A DNA stretch of 64,000 nucleotides. Origin: Hermatobates lingyangjiaoensis (lineage: Eukaryota > Arthropoda > Insecta > Hemiptera > Hermatobatidae). Below the pieces are notes generated by a model, which was not told the origin of the DNA, ran no database searches, and worked only from the letters and a program-made list of their open reading frames with translations. The position numbers and the translations under genes are program-made. The stretch's first letter is position 1; every line of letters starts with the position of its first letter. The stretch is taken from assembly GCA_026182355.1 (NCBI GenBank), contig JAPFBL010000003.1, positions 2,381,001 through 2,445,000 on the forward strand. Direction: 5' to 3'. This document shows positions 1-11,222 of the stretch, piece by piece.

Positions 1-150
1 TTTATCATTTAAATACTTAGAAACTGTTTGAACAAACTTTTCCTTAAAATCACTAGGGGGAGTACGAACTGTATCACGGAACTCAGCTAGAACAAACATT
101 CCAGTTTCACATAATTCTTTTAATTTTAAGGATTTCAGGTGATCAGGACC
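1..150 (-). CDS. Partial coding-like exon of an unidentified gene, open at window edge
   Basis: Read on the - strand, positions 150 to 1 give 50 uninterrupted codons with normal amino-acid composition, starting GPDHLKSLKLKELCETG and ending SKYLNDK at the window edge. An AG lies at 152-151 directly before the first codon, and an in-frame TAG overlaps that AG, so the open frame begins exactly at a possible splice acceptor. I do not recognise the protein. Its upstream exons would have to lie to the right, where SNRNP35 starts on the opposite strand, so either a very short first exon sits between 155 and 306, or translation starts at the internal Met codon (residue 18), or this is a gene remnant. 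No domain or membrane segment is evident. Confidence 0.45.
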
Positions 151-306
151 CTATATCTGTCGTGTAGGAGGTTACTCCCATACAAGGTTACACTAAATGT
201 CATAAAAATGTAACTTCCATTTTAAAATGTATTTTTAAGTTTTATATCCCTTTTATGAGTTCAAGTGATTGTATTCTTACATTGCAGTCTTTTTTGTGTT
301 TCAATT

Positions 307-336
307 ATGTCTTTAAATGAAGAACATATAAAAGCT
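307..336 (+). CDS. SNRNP35: SNRNP35 exon 1 (short coding part)
   Basis: The ATG at 307 opens ten codons (MSLNEEHIKA) that end in a GTGAGT donor at 337. Phase 0 matches the next exon. Its 5' untranslated part may begin after the AG near 286. This exon is chosen on donor and phase fit, not on homology, which only begins in exon 2. Confidence 0.6.
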
Positions 337-1872
337 GTGAGTATCATGTAATCAATAGTTTTAAAAAGACCTTACCTTACATTTCATTCATTTTTCAGTC
401 TGTCAAGGATTACAAACTTCTTGATAAATTTTGGAGTCCCTATGCTATTGTTTATAATGCTTTAAAAGTTGGAAGTATAGACGGTACTGACACTACACCC
501 CATGATAGGGGAATAGTGAGGGCCCAGCAAATAGATTATAAACCGAACAAAAAGGTTAAAGGAAATCCTGAATGTACTATTTTCGTTGGTCGTTTGTCAG
601 AAAACACTAATGAATTTACCCTTACCCAGGTAATCTCTTAATTCAAAGGTTTGAATCTGAAACGAACAGAACAAAATAAAAAGTGTGTTTTTCAGATATT
701 TTCAATGTATGGAAAGATTAGAACCTGCCGTGTTGTTCAAGATATTGTTACAGGAAGATCAAAAGGATATGCATTTGTTGAGTATGAAAGAGAAAAAGAC
801 GCTCTTTATGCTTATGATAGAGGACACAATTTAAAGATCGATGGTAAAGCAGTTATTGTTGATATGGAATGCGAACGATTGCTTCCAGGATGGGTTCCAA
901 GGAGATTGGGTTAGCTATTTCAAAATGTTTTGTTACAATCTGAAACAATTTACTAAAGTGGCTTATTATGATAAAATGCAAAAAGAATTTAAGGATAGTT
1001 ATCTAAATTATAACAATTTTGGATGTGCCATGTGTAACGCTGAAAACATTAACGGAAAAGAGGTAAGAAGTCATTCACTCAGAAGACAAAATAATTACAA
1101 GTATAAAGAGAAGTAAAGAGTTGGTATTTTCAGATAATGAGGATAGATAAAAAGAAGATTAGAGCTATGTAGAGGGTGTGGAGTGAGACAGAGGGTTGGG
1201 AGTTACAGTGAGAGATTTATAGAGAAAAAAGAGTGAGGGAGGGAAAATAGAGAGAGTCGATAAGATGAAGTGAGTGTGAGAGAGGAAGACGGTTAACAGA
1301 GATGGTGGGAGATATATGAAAGGAGAGTAGGAAGTTTTAGAAGAATTTCATGACCAAGAAGTAAAAATGTTCATTTTCTCATTAATGTATAATTTGGTAA
1401 ATGAGTATACTTAATGACAGTATATACCAACATATAATACAATTAAATATATATTGTTGGTTAAAACTATTCAATAAACTGTATTTTTATTTCATCTTTG
1501 AGGAATCAGTTGTTAAAAATTTTTTAACATAACAACGGAAGCATTCAGTTATTAAAAATGTTTGAAAAATTCTTTGCTTCTATTAAAATTAAGTTTATAG
1601 TAAATTATCTGTCTTTAGTATGTTCTCAGTATTTTATATAATATAATATGTTATGAATTTTGATTTTATGCTTAAAAGCTGAATAAAAAGTCATGCTTCT
1701 ATATCTAGGTGGTGGCTTTTGTGGAAAAAAGGAATCTGGCCAACTTAGATTTGGATGTAGATTGAAAGAATTTAAGAAACCCATTCAACTTTTAGCACTT
1801 CAAGAAAAATTGGAAGATGAAAACCGTAAAACTTATAGAAGAGAGAGATGCAGGTCAAGATCTTGCAGCTAA
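307..1872 (+). CDS. SNRNP35: U11/U12 small nuclear ribonucleoprotein 35 kDa protein (four exons)
   Basis: Exons join 307-336, 399-629, 696-909 and 1709-1872, giving 212 residues. The protein belongs to the U11/U12 di-snRNP, which recognises U12-type introns in the nucleus. Visible family marks are the N-terminal KVGSIDGTD block (about residues 33-41), a single RRM with RNP2 IFVGRL (71-76) and RNP1 KGYAFVEY (110-117), then the conserved GWVPRRLGGG and KKESGQLRFG segments and an Arg/Ser-rich end. The human protein is longer (246 aa) with a more extended RE/RS tail. The start ATG at 307 is followed by ten codons and a GTGAGT donor. Phases agree at all three introns (62, 66 and 799 nt), all GT-AG. 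The first exon is the least certain; exons 2-4 are firm. A poly(A) signal follows at 1970. Confidence 0.9.
399..629 (+). CDS. SNRNP35: SNRNP35 exon 2
   Basis: A TTTTTCAG acceptor precedes 399 and a GTAATC donor follows 629. The 77 codons carry the SIDGTD block and RNP2 (IFVGRL) of the RRM. Confidence 0.88.
696..909 (+). CDS. SNRNP35: SNRNP35 exon 3
   Basis: A TTTTTCAG acceptor precedes 696 and a GTTAGC donor follows 909. It encodes the rest of the RRM, including RNP1 KGYAFVEY, and the conserved GWVPRRL. It ends in phase 1. Confidence 0.9.
910..1708 (+). other. SNRNP35 intron 3 with purine-rich tract
   Basis: A 799-nt GT-AG intron. Positions about 1130-1330 are strongly biased to A and G on the + strand (irregular GAGAG, GGGAG and AGAGA runs). 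I see no further gene in it. Confidence 0.7.
1709..1872 (+). CDS. SNRNP35: SNRNP35 exon 4 with stop codon
   Basis: The acceptor ATATCTAG precedes 1709. It completes the split glycine codon, encodes KKESGQLRFG and a short Arg/Ser-rich tail, and ends at TAA 1870-1872. Confidence 0.88.
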
Positions 1873-1969
1873 CATAAACAGTTGTCTTGTGTAATCTAGA
1901 ATTAATTTTCAAATGTACAGTGTTTTGTAATTACAACAATTATTGACTAGAAAACTTTCTTGAAACAAT

Positions 1970-1975
1970 AATAAA
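1970..1975 (+). terminator. Poly(A) signal AATAAA for SNRNP35
   Basis: AATAAA lies about 100 nt after the SNRNP35 stop and is followed by a T-rich stretch near 2000, which fits a short 3' UTR. Confidence 0.6.
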
Positions 1976-3030
1976 AGTTTCAGTTCATTTTAAGTTTCAG
2001 ATTTTTTCCCCTTTCACGATGATAAAAATTAAATTAATAGTTTCTCAATGGTTACTAAAAAGAGGTATATATTAAATGTACTAAGTATATGATATAATAA
2101 TCAATTTTCCTTTATCTCCCAGTACATTCATAAGAGACTTTTCTCCGAGAGCTAACATGTTGAGTGATCTCCATTCGTTGTTATTATCATCTTACCACTA
2201 ATTGATGAATTAATTACATTCATTCATTAATTCATTACATTAATTGATAAGATAATTTGGTATTGAAAAATTTTCAAGGTGTGATTGACGATATCAATTT
2301 GGTTCATAAGTAGTGTACATACTGGGAGTAGTACCCGTTAAAATGATCGAAAATGTAAATTATTACACTTACATGCGACATTGCCCAATACACACGTATG
2401 GTACTTATTCATTTCCAAGTAAACTTATTCATATAGTGTCAGAATATATATAGTTATGGAGGTCTGTCTCTTATGTGAAAGGAGGACATTGATAAGAAAG
2501 AAACAAACCATTCACGATATTATATTGGATATTCGTCTTTTTTTAAAAAAATTAAAATACTAAAAGTGTGAATAAATTCTTACCTATAAACTTAACCAGA
2601 AGCTATTTATTAATATAATAACTATTAATACTTGTAATTGCTACTTTAAAATTATAACTTTCACTAGAATGATTTAAATAAACAAATATTCTAATAAGTA
2701 GTAGTTGTTAGAGAGTGTATTCCTGATATCTCACCAGGGATGCTAGCAGAAAGATATACTTCTCAATACTTTGCTAACCTATTTATAAAAGAGGTAAAAA
2801 TCGTGACTTTTTGTCTGCGAACTTAATCAATTCAGATCAAGTTTAATAAATATGACCTACATTCTAATGTCTTTTTTTTTAATATCTGTATTAATTTAAT
2901 CTGATCCCTTTAAATGTTCAATATTAAAACAGTTGTAGAATGGTTATTCCAAAACTGTTTTTAAATTTTTTCTTCTGAAGGCAAATAACTGATTTTTTTT
3001 AAGAAGTATCCTCCAAGAAGCGCTATTAAT
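1976..3030. other. Intergenic, AT-rich, nothing recognised
   Basis: No coding signal, long repeat or RNA gene could be recognised here. Confidence 0.5.
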
Positions 3031-3044
3031 TGGATTGCTGTTGC

Positions 3045-3255
3045 GTGAAAGGTGTGTAGAGGCTTATAGTCCACAATCTCTGGTGGTTCAAATTAATATT
3101 TTACATAAAAATTGGCCTTATAGTGTAGATGTGCTGTTTAGTTTGAGAGCAAATGCATTATGGGAAAGTCACTTTTTTTTGCCAAAATGTGTTTTAACAT
3201 TTTTTCGCCTAAACTACTAAATCTAGGTTATTGAAATTTTGCTAATATATTATGA
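3045..3255 (+). repeat. Dispersed repeat, copy 1 (unclassified)
   Basis: This stretch aligns by eye with 14430-14630. Both contain ACAATCT, TCAAATTAATAT, TTTTGCCTAAACTACTA and the same order of shorter blocks, with many substitutions. No open frame is shared, so it is an old non-coding interspersed repeat of unknown type. Confidence 0.55.
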
Positions 3256-3609
3256 AATCAACAAAAGTAATAACTGGAAAGAAATCAGATTTTTAAAACG
3301 ACTAAAAATTTTTTTTCAATAAAATGTAAACATTTTGACTTTGATTCAATCTGAAAGCTTGTCCATACCATTTCACTGAAGAAATGACACCTAAAAATAG
3401 AGCATTAATTTTATGCTCTCAGAAAATGTTTTTTTGACGCTAGACGGCTTATTAAAGAACAATGAAATTTTGCCAGAAATTGGTAATTTATAAAAAGATA
3501 TTTATGCATTTTCAATTACCACAAAGAGCAATAAAAACTGCTTTACGTTGTTCTATTCTTCGTATTATAAGTTGTTTTATATCTTGGATGTATTGGCTTT
3601 GGGATTGTT

Positions 3610-4350
3610 AATGGCACATTTTTGGGGCACTCAAGTTTCGTAATGACATTGGTGCACCTACTTCAATGAAGGGGCACCGTTTTTTATTTAAAATTTTATT
3701 TATCAAAAACGTTTTGATTTTATTTAATTCATGAGCAGGGAGTCCAAGAGCAATTCGGAGCTAAGAAATTCAGTTGGACCATGAACTGCTTCCTCATCGC
3801 TAATCACTCTGTTTACTGACTTGTAAGTTCTTTCTTCAGCTTGATATAGAGTAAGAACTTGTTTGTTGATTTTCCCTGCCTGTTCATTAGTAGGAGTGAG
3901 AATTGCTCATTCACAAATCCAGTTATTCTGTATAGATTGTAGATCTTGAACTCCGGGAAACGCACTGTCAAGGATGTTGCAGGGTGCTTGAACGCAAACG
4001 AAATTAAAACCAACTAAACCTACTAAATCAACTAACAATACCTACTTGCTACACCTGTATATTTTCAAAATAAAAATGTCTGCTTAGCTCATCAAAAACA
4101 GTTTAAAAGTCCATATCTTCGCTTCTACGTTGAATTTTCAGTAAAATCATAGATTTTAAGTCAAACATTCACAAATCTACTGTCTAAGTCTTTCAGCTCA
4201 CAATGCCTTATGGTGGCTGAGTTTATTTGTGACAAAATTCTGAGGACAAACAGACAGAAATTTTGCTGAGGGTGGATTCGGTTTCTCTAATGTATAAAAC
4301 GTAAAGATAACTTAAAATGAGTCAGTTCTAAGCAATGAACAGACAACACC
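3610..4350 (-). mobile_element. Helitron fragment A (decayed)
   Basis: On the - strand this matches the left two thirds of the Helitron at 55070-56403, from the TTGCTTAGAACTGACTCA block (near 4340) to the segment near 3610. It includes an ORF piece at 4013-3813 whose end (FVNEQFS, KSTNKF, ELTSQ) parallels the copy at 55501-55716 (LNEQFS, KSTNKS, EPTSQ). Assignment to Helitron comes from the related copies, which carry recognisable helicase C-terminal motifs and 3' ends. The 3' terminus is not visible in this copy. Confidence 0.6.
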
Positions 4351-7300
4351 TTTTTTTATTTATATGGATAATGCTATATAATTTATACATATTACATACA
4401 TATAAGTAATAATATGTACATATATAATAATAACATAATATAGAATATCCTATGCTAACACTGTCTTCATTTTGTGCTTCTATGGGGGATAGTATTGAAA
4501 GTTAAGATACCGGTTTGTTTTCTGATGTTTTTTCTACCAAACTACTGAAATGCTTCCATCCTGATTCCTACAGATAATAGTACCTAGAAATGACTGGCAA
4601 TTTTCTTTTTTTTTTATTTACTTGTAAACTTTAAATTTGAATGAAAAGAATTAAAACATTATATCACCTTTTCTTGTGAATCATAGGTTCATCAACGTAT
4701 TTATGTAAAAATGGAATTCTAAAAGTTATTTTATTTATCAAAAAGATTATTCTTCACCAGATGTGGTAATGATGATTCCTGGATAATTCTAAGAATCATC
4801 CTTTATTCATTGATATAAAAAAAACGGAAAGAAAGGAACGATTTTAAAATGAAATAATTTAGATGGCATTGATTAGGAATAGTAACAGCCTAGTCATTGT
4901 AAAAAGACGCCATTACAATCCTAGTTTAGAATTCCGCGTCCGTTAGCACCTATAAACCTGTTTTAATCCGTGTATAGTTAATTGTGTTAACCTGTTAATT
5001 CCTTCAATAATACTTCCAAATGTAAGTACAAATTCCTGTTTAACTTATTTTTGTATGTATAATGATTTCTTATTAGTTTAATGTTAATATTAAATAGGTC
5101 CTTACCATATTGTATTGATTATGGAATGGTATTATAAAGTTGATATGTTGATTTCATATTAATGTTACGTATGTTTATTTTCATTTAAACGTAAATATCC
5201 TTTATATTTGTGTTATTCTTTTACCTATAAGTATAAAAAGTATACTTATTATACTTTTACCCGTAAGTATAACAAGTACACTTTTATGTTACATAAGTTT
5301 CAAGCAAAGAGATTTGTCCATTCCATTTAAAATAATTCGGATATTAATTAAATTTAATTTAAATGCTAAATCAAGAAACTAAAGTTATAAATGTCTAATA
5401 TTAGCTTTAACTTATAACTTTATTACCTCTAGTTACATAAGATATTGTTGATCATAATTATTAATCATAATATTAATATTATATTTATTATTATTAATAA
5501 TTGTTAATGACTCATATAATCATTAGTATAGGTTTCATTGAAATGTAATGTAATTTAATTTAATTTCTATTCGTGTAACTATTGAAGATAAGTTCTATAA
5601 GGAATAGTATCATGGAAGACAAATGGAAATATTTAAAAGTTATTTCACTACCAGCTTATTGCACTAAATATTTTTTAAAAATTTCATTGGAGCAACCAAT
5701 TTTTTTGTAATTAACATTAATTTTATAAATTTATAAGACTTATAAATTTCGTAGTTCTATATACGTTTGTTTTGTTACCCTTTTTTTTAAAAAAAAATTA
5801 TAATAGGAAACAGCTTTCTTAAATTAAGTTTCCATTAAATACCTAATGGAGCTTCAAGATTAGACAATATAGTAAGTGACTATCACTTTTCTGGTTGAAA
5901 GCAATTTATCACTCTCAATTAACTGTTTATATTTCGTATATTTCAAAGAATAATTCACTTAATTTCTGAACTCATATTGAAAAAAGAGTAAAAGGACTTT
6001 TAGATTTCCTTGTGACATTAATTCTCCAATTCTAATACCTAAAAACGAATAATATTGTAATAATTGAAATATGTAAATTAACATTCTTTCAATACAATAA
6101 CTTATTCATTTTAAAGTACATGGACTGTATATCCAACGAAAATGAAATGTCAGTATCCATCTATCATTTTATTTCCATTGGATTACTTATTGGAAATCAT
6201 TCATCCATATAATGGTCCTCATATCCATTTCAGATAATACACCACTTGATTATCTGAAGATCTTTTCTACCTAATAATAGTCCTTTTTTCAGCTTTTATG
6301 AAATACTTCAGCAATTACAAATCCAAAAATCGAACTAAGTAAGTTGCTGTCGGAATTGTTTTAAGTACAGAATTAATGGAATTATAATCTCCTTTCCTGG
6401 AAAAGTAGTAGTAGTTGATTGTACAATTTTTGACTAATAATTGCATTTCTACTGAGATTTTTCAAACAGGACTCAGGGATTTTCCTATTTAAATAACTAT
6501 CATTGATTTTACAGCTCTGGGACGCTTCTTAATTGATTATAGTCTTTCTAGTATTTACAAAAAAAATTGCTTTCTATTAAACTTAATATTGTGATGATGT
6601 TACATGCAAAAAGGTATTTTTTATTGTCTCCAAAAAAAAACCAGGAAACAATAGTTTGTGTTTTAGTAAAAATTACCTTTAAAAAAACCATTATCATGGT
6701 TCGACATTGACAAGAACTATGCAGTTCTTCTCCTTCTGAGGAATTGTGTATATCAGATTTAATGATTTTTTATCAAATTTGTAGGAGTTATTTCCCACCC
6801 ACATACACTCAGATATCATCAAAACAATGTGGGAAATGACTTTAGATTTCATCAAAACGTTTAAATCGATCGAAGCTTAAAAATCAAAACTTTTTTATTG
6901 TCACTGCATTTTACTTATAGTGAAGTAAAATATTGTTGTCTAAACCTATTGTTAAATGATTTAATGATAACTTATTTCTGGAAGTTATTTTAAAAAAAAT
7001 ATGTTATATTTTGAATTGAAATTATAACCATTATTTTTAATTTCTCATTGTTGTAAACCATATAGCAATAAGCATAAAAGTAATCACTGAACAGTATAAA
7101 AATAAAACTTTCAAATAAAATAAGTAGTAAGGAAATTTCAATTTTTTTCCCTGTTTTAAATCTTTGTCCTGCAGAACAACATAACAGATTGTTTTTATTT
7201 TTATACTTTAATATATAGTATAGCCACTCTTAATTATTATACGATATAAATATAATATATACATTAAGTTTAAACATTTAAGAAATTCGTTTAATATTAT

Positions 7301-7505
7301 AATGAAACAAAAATCAGTCATAGTGGGGTTGGCCATTTTGTTCTAGGACTGAAAGTGAACTTTTGGACCCTCTAAGTTCGTTGCAAGTCTCAATCAGTTC
7401 GCTACTTCTCTTCGTCGAAGAAATATGACGGAAAATGCACTGTGGCTTATGCCAAGGTAATATTAACGATTCTTTTTATTCACAGATAATGTCATTTATA
7501 TTTTA
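4351..7505. other. Intergenic, AT-rich, no gene recognised
   Basis: Only low-complexity AT sequence and small imperfect palindromes (for example around 5221-5285) were seen. No coding signal is convincing. Confidence 0.5.
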
Positions 7506-7561
7506 TAACAACGCTAGCGTTGTTAATGAAGTGAATATATATATATATATATATATATATA
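7506..7561. repeat. 18-bp perfect palindrome followed by (AT)n microsatellite
   Basis: AACAACGCTAGCGTTGTT is self-complementary at 7506-7523. An uninterrupted AT dinucleotide run follows at about 7534-7561. Confidence 0.8.
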
Positions 7562-8768
7562 GCAACAGGTGGTATCATGTAAAGAAAATATTTTAATGAT
7601 TATGATTAATTTAAGCAAATGTTAAAAAAATATTTTAAAACATTTGATAGTTGTGTTTTATTAATAGAAATATTTTCCTCTTCAATAGTGTTTTATAGTA
7701 TACTTTATATTTAATATTTATACCTTGAAATAGTATACTTTGATATTTGGGACAAACAATCGATATTTTCTTACCCCAGACTCTAGGAAGACCTAAGACT
7801 GATTTATTCGTAAAAAAAAAGGGGGGAATATGAAAGCTATACACAAACTGAAGCCATGTATTTAACTGTAAACCACTACAGATTGTGTTTAATAATATAG
7901 TTTAGTGCAGTGATTCCTAAGCAGGGGTAGAAATTGTGCATGACTGCTTGGAGTTTGCAGAAGTAAATCAGAATTTGTTGGCATGGAGAAATAAATAATT
8001 TAAAATAGTAGAATAAATATATAACTTGTTGTGAATAATAATAATTTAATTTAAGTACGGATCTGAAAATTTTCAGTTTTAATAATTTAAAACGTTAGTT
8101 AAATCGTTGAATGTAAATAATTAATTCGTTTTGAATAATAATAATTTAATTTAAGGAACGGCTGAGAACATTTTAAGTTTTATTGGTAACTTAGAATAGA
8201 GGCTTTAATATATAACTTTTTTGAAGAATGTAATAGAAGGAGTAAACTTCTTTTTGCCCTGGGGTCCTGAAATTATTTTCGCATTAAATGCATTATAATG
8301 GTTATTTGGATTTTTTTTTCATAGTAGTAAGTGTTCAAGTGTGTATCTTATCGATGTAGCAACTCAAACTTCTTGGTACGCTTTAGATATAGACAGCAGT
8401 GCCGTAATGAGGGTGCTGAAAAATAAGCACCGCAAGAGTGTCCTCTCGGTTGGTACATAGCAAAACAAACAATACTAGTAGCCCTGATAACAGTTTCATG
8501 TGGGCTTAGTTTTCTTTACCATTCAACTCTACAGCGACTGTCGCTGTTTGAATCAACAGCAACTGTCATTGTTTTCCAAAGCCTCGTTCATATGAAACAA
8601 AAAAACAACCTATCAGAACGTCAAAAAATATATTCGGTGGTTATAATTTTGCTCTTCTGTTGAACAAGAGTGGTTAAGAAATGTATTAGTAATGCTACTG
8701 AAAGAGATGCTACCAAAGAATAAAATTATTTACATATGATAGGTTTGTTTGGGAAAAAACGATAATTA
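7562..8768. other. Intergenic, no gene recognised
   Basis: AT-rich sequence with short near-duplicate blocks (AATAATAATTTAATTTAAG at about 8036 and 8136) and no coding signal. Confidence 0.5.
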
Positions 8769-8806
8769 CATTTTGTGATGATCTTGTAACGAAAGGCCTT
8801 AGAGCA
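8769..8806 (+). ncRNA. Diverged hammerhead-like motif, GAAAGGCCT family
   Basis: The 3' half (GTAACGAA, AGGCCT, T, AGAGCA) is identical to the motifs at 63199-63236 and 63500-63537. The 5' half has a GTGATGA core and stem I cannot form, so it is a decayed relative. Confidence 0.45.
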
Positions 8807-9124
8807 TTGTATCCAATATATATTTGTTCATTGTGGTTATTCAATTTATATTTTGAAATATACTGAACTGATTTAAGTTTTAATTATATTATTTTAGCAT
8901 ATACCCGTGTTTTATATTTAAATTATTTTATCGATCTTGAATTATGAATAAATATTTGTTTTTATTTAGATTATTTTATTTTATTATTTTATTTTAGATT
9001 AGATAATTTATTCATACATATAACTTGACAAATACAGTTTTAATAAACAAGCAACTCATTTCGATGATGTATGTAGTATATAATATATTGCATCTTGTAA
9101 AATTTAATTATTACATTTAATCGT

Positions 9125-9149
9125 TATATATATATATATATATATATAT
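9125..9149. repeat. (TA)n microsatellite
   Basis: A run of about twelve TA dinucleotides. Confidence 0.9.
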
Positions 9150-9265
9150 TTGTTTGGTTATTATGGGTTACGTAGTAGTGGTGGGGTTGGAGAACACAAG
9201 TTAGACAATTGCCATATGTGATACATGCCTTCGTGTCTTCACTGATATATGTATTATATCATTAT

Positions 9266-9302
9266 TTCTTATGATAATACTTAATATGTATTATCATAAG
9301 AA
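9266..9302. repeat. Perfect 15-bp stem hairpin
   Basis: TTCTTATGATAATAC at 9266-9280 is the exact reverse complement of 9288-9302, with a 7-nt loop. Its function is unknown; it may be the centre of an old fold-back element. Confidence 0.75.
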
Positions 9303-10300
9303 AGTAATAGCATTATTTGATTATAGCTAATCACAACCACGACTGACAAAGAGTCTACATTATTTTATATTACCATTGGGTTAGTATTAACAAATGTGTA
9401 CTGTTGCAGGTACAGACGAAAGGATACCTGTACACAGGTAAGTGAGCATGTTTATGTCTTTATTGCATGTAATCTTAGTATGTTTTTGTGTTTAGCTAAT
9501 TGCTATACTTATTTTAGTAACCAGTGTAGCTTGTTTTGTTGTTTTTATTATGTTGTTGCTGTAACGACGTTTATATTGATATTAGTGAATGAGGATTGGG
9601 AATTAAGCAGACATTCAACCTCATACACTGTTCAAAACCCTCGCATTCCTTTTTTTTCTTCTCAGACCGATCGCGATCTATTAAGACTCTAGAACAGTGA
9701 TTCTCATAGGGTGTCGACAAAATTTCTAGTTGTACATGAGTGATTCAGAATAATGATCTAAACATAACAAAGTATTGACCATATCTCACCTTAGGCATAA
9801 TATCTCTTTTTGTGAACGCATCATTATTATGAGTGATAAGTCACAGCGTTTTCTTCTAAAGAAGAGCTAATTGCCTCAAACAGGTTATATACGCAGCGAA
9901 TTTGTTTTAACAATGGCGACATTTGTCCACTACTCGGACCAAAATTCTATTGTTGGTAATAACATTATCCCTTAGCTAAAACAGGCAAGACATAAAAACA
10001 TTTCTTAAATGGAAGAACAAAGCCCAGTTCCCTACAAACATATTCCCATATACTGAAGAAGACGCCGAGGCTCATAAGTTCATATCTCTCTGAGGACAAG
10101 AAAAACAAATTGAAGGTAAGTTATGTTCTCTATACTATCTAATAATCTTTTCCGTATAATTCGACTTATTTAAACAATTATCGAAGTTTTGTCTGCCTGC
10201 ATATATTTGCAGATTTAAAAGCTCCCAGGATTCAAACAGTTTCAGTACCAAGAAACTACAACCTGCCGAAGGCTAGAAACAGGAGCTGCAATATATATAA
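9303..10300. other. Intergenic; a 98-codon open frame of doubtful meaning
   Basis: The frame 9396-9692 is Cys- and Phe-rich and matches nothing I know. The same stretch has acceptor- and donor-like strings (TTGCAG before 9411, CAGGTAAGT near 9440). I do not call it a gene. Confidence 0.35.
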
Positions 10301-11054
10301 GTATATCTTGAACAGAGACTAGTAATGAGACTTTTATACATCAACTTACATTTGTTGAATAGGTATATTTTCTATAATATAGGTCAACATTTACTTGACT
10401 ATTTCTATTTTACTCCATTATGCATATTAAATATACAAAGAGGTATTGTTATATTTTTATTTTAATTCTACAGTGTATTAGAATTTACAATTGTTGAATA
10501 TGTATATGTTTTATGATATAAGTCAACATTTACTATTAGTATTTCTATTTTATTCTATCGTGAATTATCTTGTTTTGGTTTACATATATTTCAGGAGACA
10601 AAGAGGTATTATTATATTTTTATTTTAATTCTACAGTGTATTAGAATTTACAATTGTTGAATATGTACATGTTTTATGATATAAGTCAACATTTACTATT
10701 AGTATTTCTATTTTATTCTATCGTGAATTATCTTGTTTTGGTTTACATATATTTCAGGAGACAAAGAGGTATTATTATATTTTTATTTTAATTCTATAGT
10801 GTATTAGAATTTACAATTGTTGAATATGTATATGTTTTATGATATAAGTCAACATTTACTATTAGTATTTCTATTTTATTCTATCGTGAATTATCTTGTT
10901 TTGGTTTACATATATTTCAGGAGACAAAGAGGTATTATTATATTTTTATTTTAATTCTACAATGTATTAGAACTTACAGTTGTTGAATTAGTATGTGTTT
11001 TATCAAATAAGTCAACATTTACTATTAATATTTCTATTCTACTCTATCGTGCAA

Positions 11055-11222
11055 ATCATATGTACCATATACGTATATATATATACATACTTTAACAAAT
11101 AGGAACGAAAACATAGGATGTAACTATAGAAGCTCACTTCGATATTTCGACATCTGTCGTCATCAGGAAGAAGAGTACAAAGTACTGGCGTTGAGAAGCA
11201 AACCACAACCATAATATATATA
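11055..11222 (-). mobile_element. Short insertion carrying a hammerhead motif, inside the satellite
   Basis: This 168-bp segment shares nothing with the satellite unit on either side and contains an intact hammerhead-like motif on the - strand. It is flanked by short TA-rich runs on both sides. It is probably a non-autonomous Penelope-type retrocopy; the class is inferred from the ribozyme only. Confidence 0.5.
11137..11170 (-). ncRNA. Small hammerhead-type ribozyme motif (family 2, intact)
   Basis: On the - strand the order is CTTC, CTGATGA, CGACAGATGTC, GAA, ATAT, C, GAAG. CTTC/GAAG form stem I. GAC/GUC close stem II over AGAU after one extra C. CUGAUGA and GAA are the invariant core. ATAT is a self-complementary stem III and C is the H17 cleavage-site base. 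Such reduced stem III hammerheads are known from Penelope-like retroelements and act as dimers. Activity of this copy is inferred, not shown. Confidence 0.7.
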
